A stretch of DNA of 64,000 nucleotides, from positions 4,848,895 through 4,912,894 of the forward strand of contig OZ035964.1 in assembly GCA_964034945.1 (NCBI GenBank). Direction: 5' to 3'. The position numbers and the translations under genes were made by a program. The stretch is from Chrysopilus asiliformis (lineage: Eukaryota > Arthropoda > Insecta > Diptera > Rhagionidae). Below, in pieces: positions 59,207-64,000 of the stretch (its first letter is position 1; the number at the start of each line of letters is the position of its first letter). The notes under the pieces are model-generated. The model worked only from the letters and a program-made list of their open reading frames with translations, ran no database searches and was not told the origin of the DNA.

Positions 59207-59740
59207 AATGCCATACGAACAAATTTATCATTGCATAAATGCTTTGTAAGATATGAGGACGATTTCGGATCATTTTGGATGGTCGATGATAATGAGTTTA
59301 TCAAGCGACGCCATTTATCGCGTGGCAGGCCAAGAAAATATGAACCATCAACGTCACCAACATCACAATTGAGTGGTAATGGTGGCGGTGGTAACAATTG
59401 CGTACAGCAGCAGCAGCAGCAACAACAACAGCAACAACAGCAGCAACAAAACAGTATCATTGGCAACACCAACAGTAATAGTAGCAACAGTAATCAAAGT
59501 AATAATAACAATAATACACATAATAGTGGCAATAATGGCAATGGCAGCAGATGTGGCAACACTGGCAATACCAATAATAATAGTAATAATAATAATAACG
59601 ATGGTAGTGGTATTTCTGGTGGTTGTGGTGGTGGTATTGGTAATGGAAATGGTAACTGTAGCAATACTGGCAACAGTAATCATGGTAATAGTTGCGGTGG
59701 AACACCAGGGTTCCCAGCATGCAGCTTTCAATCACAGTAA
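59207..59740 (+). CDS. FoxP: FoxP alternative exon 8B: divergent second half of the forkhead with AT-hook-like motif and polyQ/N/G tail
   Basis: The acceptor TATGTGTTAG ends at 59206. It encodes [20 protein letters not shown] then [20 protein letters not shown], aligned without gaps to exon A, so it is an alternative for the same half-domain. The His equivalent to FOXP2 His554 is Thr; the Arg553 equivalent is kept. The wing region ([11 protein letters not shown]) differs strongly from A. Immediately after the forkhead comes [10 protein letters not shown], which contains an AT-hook core (RGRP). Then an interrupted CAG/CAA run encodes 16 Gln (about 59404-59450), followed by Asn/Gly/Ser-rich sequence. 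The frame stops at TAA 59738-59740, but a donor CACA|GTAAGAT at 59737 precedes it, so the exon could end at 59736 in phase 2, as exon A does. It resembles the alternative forkhead exon known in other insects' FoxP (family knowledge). Confidence 0.95.
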   Translation, partial: NAIRTNLSLHKCFVRYEDDFGSFWMVDDNEFIKRRHLSRGRPRKYEPSTSPTSQLSGNGGGGNNCVQQQQQQQQQQQQQQQNSIIGNTNSNSSNSNQSNNNNNTHNSGNNGNGSRCGNTGNTNNNSNNNNNDGSGISGGCGGGIGNGNGNCSNTGNSNHGNSCGGTPGFPACSFQSQ

Positions 59741-60127
59741 GATAATTTCTTGTAATTTCTTTTATTCATTTTAATTTTCAAAAAATTGCATTCCTTATTT
59801 TTTTTTGGTGTTGCCTAATGCTAAAATTGTACATATGAAGTATAGTTTTTTTTTTGTTACGAATTTCGAATGATATGTTATTTTACTCAACAATATTTCA
59901 CCCATTTTAACGTTTTTTTTATATATGCGTTCGGTTGTAGTAATCAAAGCCGTGGCGTGCGGTCTAAGGTGTTGCAGGTTCAAATCAAAGATCACACCTT
60001 GAGCATTTTCCCAAAAAGTAATCAAATAAAATTTAAAAATAAAATGAAACGAATTCCTCAACTGAATCAAAGAGAAAATTTTCTTCCCTCTATTACTGAT
60101 GTGCAGAGAAAAAGCTGCACCCATCCA
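59741..60127. other. Noncoding sequence after exon 8B
   Basis: AT-rich, with AATAAA near 60024 and again near 60039 that could serve as polyadenylation signals if exon B is terminal. No further coding sequence recognised. Confidence 0.4.
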
Positions 60128-60297
60128 CACACAGTGTTTCGAGTGGAACAAATTTTGTGACATTCACCAAAAAATCAACTGTGGAATTTTAATGTTTCGA
60201 CAATTGTATTTTATTAAGAAATAGTCTCCCCGCTTAAAACTGCTTTAATTTTTTTATATCATTTTTTTTTGTCGATTTGACAGGGAGTTAAGCCCAA
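60128..60297 (+). repeat. Dispersed ~160-bp repeat, partner of 3680-3832
   Basis: CACAGTGTTTCGAGTGGAAC...TATTTTATTAAGAAATAGTC...AAACTGCTTTAA...GATTTGACAGGG. Confidence 0.7.
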
Positions 60298-60484
60298 TTC
60301 AGACTAACGATCGCGATTATGATTACGATTATGATTACGATCACGATTATGATTACGATTACGATTGAGCTTCCTCGACCAATGAGATCAAAGCTTTTAT
60401 ATCCCTATCGTTAAAAGCTTTGATCTCATTGGTCGAAAAGCTTCAGTCGTAACCGCAATCGTAATCACAAGCGTTAGCTATAAT
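60292..60484. mobile_element. Foldback MITE with perfect 24-bp central hairpin
   Basis: A perfect inverted repeat (60376-60399 with 60412-60435) lies inside imperfect inverted outer arms (GACTAACGATCGCGATTATG and CAATCGTAATCACAAGCGTT), with a GATTACGATTAT-type repeat in the left arm. Confidence 0.75.
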
Positions 60485-60828
60485 AAAAACTATCTATATA
60501 TGTCAAAAAATCTGCTCCCCTCTCACCTCCTCACCTGCCATCTCTGGAACCGCTGAAGGGATCTTCACCGGGGTTTCAGTGTTCTATAAGTCTTGCCTCA
60601 AACAAATTTTTCTATACTAAAATTAGTCCCCGCCCCCTATGCAACAAACCCTTTTCCTACTATCTCCTTTAACCGCGTTCTCCTCGTCAGAACGAGAATA
60701 TTCTAAAACAATTTAACTCACCTTTTTCTTCTATTTTCTTTTGGTGAATTGTTGGAAACCGTTGGAATTGTTGCTCAGAACAACACCGGTCAATATGAAT
60801 GTGAAATATCTGACGACGAAATGTTATA

Positions 60829-61123
60829 TTAACACGTTGGCTGCCACACCCAAATGTTACCCTGAGGCCGCGTCGCACATTTTCGTGCGACACCTAAATG
60901 TTACCCTCAGGCCATGTCGCACGAAAACGTGCGACACAAAAAAACCGTTATAACTGCAAAATTAGGACCAATAATAAAGTCGCGAGTAGTCAAAAATTAT
61001 TTTTAGGCACAAAGAAACAAAAAATAACAAAAAAGTTGTTGGCCTCAGGTGACCAAAATCGTGAAAAGACGTTGGCACTGCACGATCAGAGTCCTGAAAA
61101 GGCTTTGGCAGCCAACGTGTTAA
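60829..61123. mobile_element. piggyBac-like MITE 5 (TTAA flanked), 295 bp
   Basis: TTAACACGTTGGCTGCCA ... TGGCAGCCAACGTGTTAA, perfect 18-bp inverted ends including the TTAA. The left part has a 45-bp duplication whose two copies each carry a GTCGCAC...GTGCGAC palindrome (60872-60891 and 60916-60935). Confidence 0.9.
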
Positions 61124-61276
61124 GGTGTTTTTTATGATTTATAAATAAATCTGTTTTTTTTTTCCAAACATTTCAGAAAAAAATCTGGTTTTTTAAATTA
61201 AAGCTTTATATAAATTTTATTGTTATTATTATTTTTTTAAAATTTCTTCTCCGCAATTAAATTGTGCAATTTTCAG

Positions 61277-61298
61277 TCGTAAATTCCATTCAGAATAG
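61277..61298 (+). CDS. Candidate short 3' terminal FoxP exon (tentative)
   Basis: A strong acceptor-like sequence (T-rich tract, then GCAATTTTCAG ending at 61276) is followed by T, then CGT AAA TTC CAT TCA GAA TAG. Entered in phase 2, it completes the split codon of exon A (GG+T, Gly) or exon B (CA+T, His) and adds RKFHSE before stop. It is listed only because both upstream exons can leave in phase 2. No conservation evidence is available and a short peptide like this is easily fortuitous. Confidence 0.22.
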
Positions 61299-61299
61299 T

Positions 61300-64000
61300 C
61301 TGAAATGTCGAATTGTTTTAATTGCGAATATCAACCTGATATCATATAGGCGTAAATTTCAACGATGTGTGATAAAATCGTTTGCTGATTTCATTAGAGG
61401 ACCGTACAAGGATAAACATTTATTTTATCATATGTTTTACTACAAACAAATTCATTCCCTCTACTCACTATTTCTCTCTCTTTGCCAGCGGCCTATTGCA
61501 GACAATCTCATATCCATTGGCGTCTCTCATCTCCAAAATTATTTCGGCATCTTCGAGTATGTGCAAAGCGAGAGAGAGAGCGGGAGGGAGGGGGAGCTTC
61601 GAATCCATTTTCGCCTAGTCAATGGAAGTCCTTTTCGACTTTTCATATGATTCCATTTACTCCCCAGCCCCCCCATTCTTCTATACATATATACTCTCCT
61701 CGGAGTTGAAATATCGTTTAACTTTATCAAAGTATTTAACTTGTGCCTTTTAAACTTTCTCTTCTCGTCCACCCCCCCCCCCTATCCTCCTCCTACCACC
61801 ACATCCCCGCCCCCACTAACCTTCAGCGGGAAAATCTTCAATATTCACCTCACAGGGAAAACTTTTTGTGCCTCCATCAATTTTCCATTGTTCTGGCCGG
61901 AGATTTCTTACTACCTAACCGCTAGTTCCAATGAACCCGATCCACCCTATACAACACGTTCGCAAGTTAGGCTGGCTCTCTATATTGACTTAAACAAGAT
62001 GAAATTATAATTCTTTGCAATACAGGGTGTTTCGGATCGAGGAATGAGTCGAGCAGAAAGCAAAACGGAACAGAACTACTTCAGGTTCACGGATTTTCAA
62101 ACCCTAGAGTGTTTAGTCTTTTTGTCATTAGTCTTTCGCCTCAGTAATCCCCGCTGACGACTCTCCTCATCCTTTTTGGATGCGAAAACACATCACCGGC
62201 TGAATTTAACTACACCTCAGGCACTTTACGAAGGAATTGTTTCGCACCCCCGTCCCCTTCCCCTTAATGAAAAGTCCCACTCGATTATTTGTAAGAAATT
62301 ATTGTTGAAACTGAAACTCAAGAAATCCTAAACTTGGTCCCATATTCCCCTACCTACCCGTAATAAACCCGATTTCGACGAATCACACGACCACCCATCG
62401 TGTGTCCTCCGGCCCCGCCCCCCGTCCCGAATCACGGGTATTTTACGATATTTCCGTCCTCAGGATGATGGCAGGTCGGTCTCCGTTACCCCCTCCCACC
62501 CCCCACCAAAACGACAAAACTTCTGTTGTTGAAACTAAATTTACTTATTAAGAAAATTGGCAAAGAGGGTTACCAGCAGATTCCGGGTATAATTTAACCA
62601 TGAAAAACAAACTTTCGACAATAATGGAAGCTTGTTTACAAGAGTTTATAAAATATTGACGACTACTTAACGGAAGGTTGCAACAATTCAGTGGCGTCGC
62701 CAGGGAAGGTCATGGGGTGTCTGTGACCAAAGTAGTAATACTTTTTAGTATATTATTTTATGAATCAGCTCCCCCGGCTACTGCAACAATTTAAAAAATC
62801 TCGGATGCGAAAAGCACATGACTTTCTTATATGAAGTTTACGTCCGTGCGCAAATCACCCTATAATCATATCTTTTTTTTTTGGGTCAGTTCAGGACAAG
62901 ATAATGAGGAAGGGGTGGGAACACCAACGAGACCTCACATTTTTCACAGAAAATAATTCTGAACGAAAATCAAGGGAAAACCTTTTTTTCACAGTTTCGT
63001 CCAGAGCTTAGGGGAACACCCTTTAATACTGTGGGTGTAATTTTCTAAACAGAATGCGGTGCATTTATTTATCATCAAGAGATACATAGTCGCGAGCGAA
63101 GTCTACTTAATTATTCGCGCTTCTTACTTTCCATAAATAATCGCATCGGAAATGGTAGAAATACAAATAAAGAGAAATACGCCGCAGGCTAAAACTCTTG
63201 AGATACAAACTTTTTCGTGCAAAAAGTAAAATGGACTATGGAATCGACTTTACTCCATAACGATTAGTTATCGATATATTAAGTAACAGTTAAAAATTGC
63301 GTTTTGTACATTTTGAGGTTAGGATATCTCGAAATCCTGACGTAATGGCGCACAACGGACAACGGCACCGTATTTAATATGTCCAAGATGCTTCGGAATC
63401 ACCCAGTTTTGGTCGCGAGGGGCAGAAAATGAAATCTTTTTTGTAGGCCTGTGTGATTAATTTCCAATTGAATTTGGCAACCCTTTATTTGGCAATTGTA
63501 GATCCAGATTCACTGATGATTCCTTGGCATCCTGTTTTAATATTCTTGAAAGTTTTCGTTTTTCTTTCTTCCGTTACTGTGTGTGTTTGTTTTATTTGCC
63601 GTTGACTGTTTTGTTATAGAGACATGTTTTATTGAAAAGGCAATGGAAAGGATAGGAAACTCGCAACAACAAAAGGTGGTAAATGTAAGACATATGTTGA
63701 TAATGTTTATGGCCGCATTAATGTTAAATTAAAGCTCCTGGCTGGCTACGTGAATTGAATTGAGCATGGGTCCAATGACAATTTCCTTTCTAATTGCCCG
63801 AAAGCAGTTAATCATCAGTCAAACCCCAAAGAATGTTTATATATCACGTAGAATATTGTTATCAGGACAGAAACAACCCAAAAAAAATATCTGAAGTCAA
63901 AAGCACTTGATTTTCTTATACAAAATCTGCAGCGCAATTTACACTATAACCCGACGAATAAAATACACAACAACAAAAAAATCCCTTTTGATATCTGAAT
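61300..64000. other. Noncoding 3' part of the window
   Basis: C-rich and AT-rich patches, a CAGTGGCGTC MITE-like end at 62691, and at 63890-63960 the inverted end of the ~0.9-kb repeat (GCACTTGATTTTCTTATACA). Reading frames at 61264-62010 show no family resemblance. No RNA gene recognised. Confidence 0.45.

Larger units (their letters stand above)
20820..59740 (+). other. FoxP: FoxP locus (forkhead box P transcription factor), spliced gene
   Basis: Gene-level entry for eight coding exon positions, the last with two alternatives. FoxP proteins are nuclear DNA-binding regulators that dimerise through a leucine zipper; in insects the gene is linked to nervous-system function and behaviour (family knowledge). 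Seen here: exons at 20852-22445, 25263-26376, 32079-32283, 32971-33124, 33583-33627, 41627-41703, 42154-42255, then 42604-42764 (A) or 59207-59736 (B). All junctions are GT-AG and keep frame. Assuming the start at 20852, reading A through to its stop gives about 1170 residues and reading B to its stop about 1274. That is much longer than the roughly 450-700 residues usual for FoxP, owing to exons 1 and 2. The true 5' exon(s) and any common 3' exon are not certain. The outer start assumes an acceptor at 20818-20819. Confidence 0.93.

Noticed and set aside
59363..59774. Antisense and shifted frames over exon 8B
   Set aside because: Shadows of the CAG/CAA and AAT/GGT codon repeats in the real exon.
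1..64000. Transposase, reverse transcriptase, tRNA or rRNA genes
   Set aside because: Looked for on reading through, but none was recognised. All mobile elements seen are short and noncoding; a tRNA scan was not possible by eye.

Overview
The window is insect genomic DNA: AT-rich, full of transposon fragments and satellite arrays, with spliced coding sequence using GT-AG introns. It contains one recognisable gene, the forkhead transcription factor FoxP, on the + strand from about 20.8 kb to at least 59.7 kb. The diagnostic FoxP order is present: Q-rich region, C2H2 zinc finger, leucine zipper, then a forkhead domain whose second half is encoded twice. An insect is inferred from this alternative forkhead architecture and from the repeat types. 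A dipteran is my best guess, but the sequence does not prove the order.

Layout. 1-19 kb: no coding gene seen. It holds small inverted-repeat elements, copies of a ~0.9 kb dispersed repeat, a ~5.1 kb array of ~72-bp units (5.5-10.6 kb), an RTE-like 3' tail, an 8-bp satellite and a ~1.2 kb dispersed repeat that recurs at 23.6-24.9 kb. 19.1-20.0 kb is a more complex, CpG-containing stretch that could be a promoter/5'UTR. 20.8-26.4 kb: two large low-complexity coding exons (Q, H, N, S, G). 32.1-33.6 kb: exons for the end of the zinc finger, the leucine zipper, a linker and a 45-nt exon. 41.6-42.8 kb: exons for the first half of the forkhead plus the proximal alternative second-half exon (A). 59.2-59.7 kb: the distal alternative second-half exon (B), 16.4 kb further on. 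Introns are packed with MITEs and minisatellites. 59.7-64 kb: candidate 3' exon, two MITEs, otherwise noncoding.

How it works together. Exons 1-7 join in perfect phase (1, 2, 0, 1, 1, 0, 0). Exons A and B both begin in phase 0 at the same residue of the DNA-recognition helix, and both can end in phase 2. Either can complete the protein, but including both gives a premature stop. The two isoforms would share zinc finger, zipper and half a forkhead while differing in a DNA-contacting residue and in the C-terminal tail; B adds an AT-hook-like motif and Q/N/G-rich tract. Alternative forkhead exons are known for insect FoxP, so the principle is not new; the separation, tails and very long N-terminus here deserve checking.

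The other striking feature is the collection of short nonautonomous DNA transposons with visible target-site duplications: five piggyBac-like TTAA elements, PIF/Harbinger-like, hAT-like and pogo-like ones, one of which is supported by paralogous empty sites inside this window.
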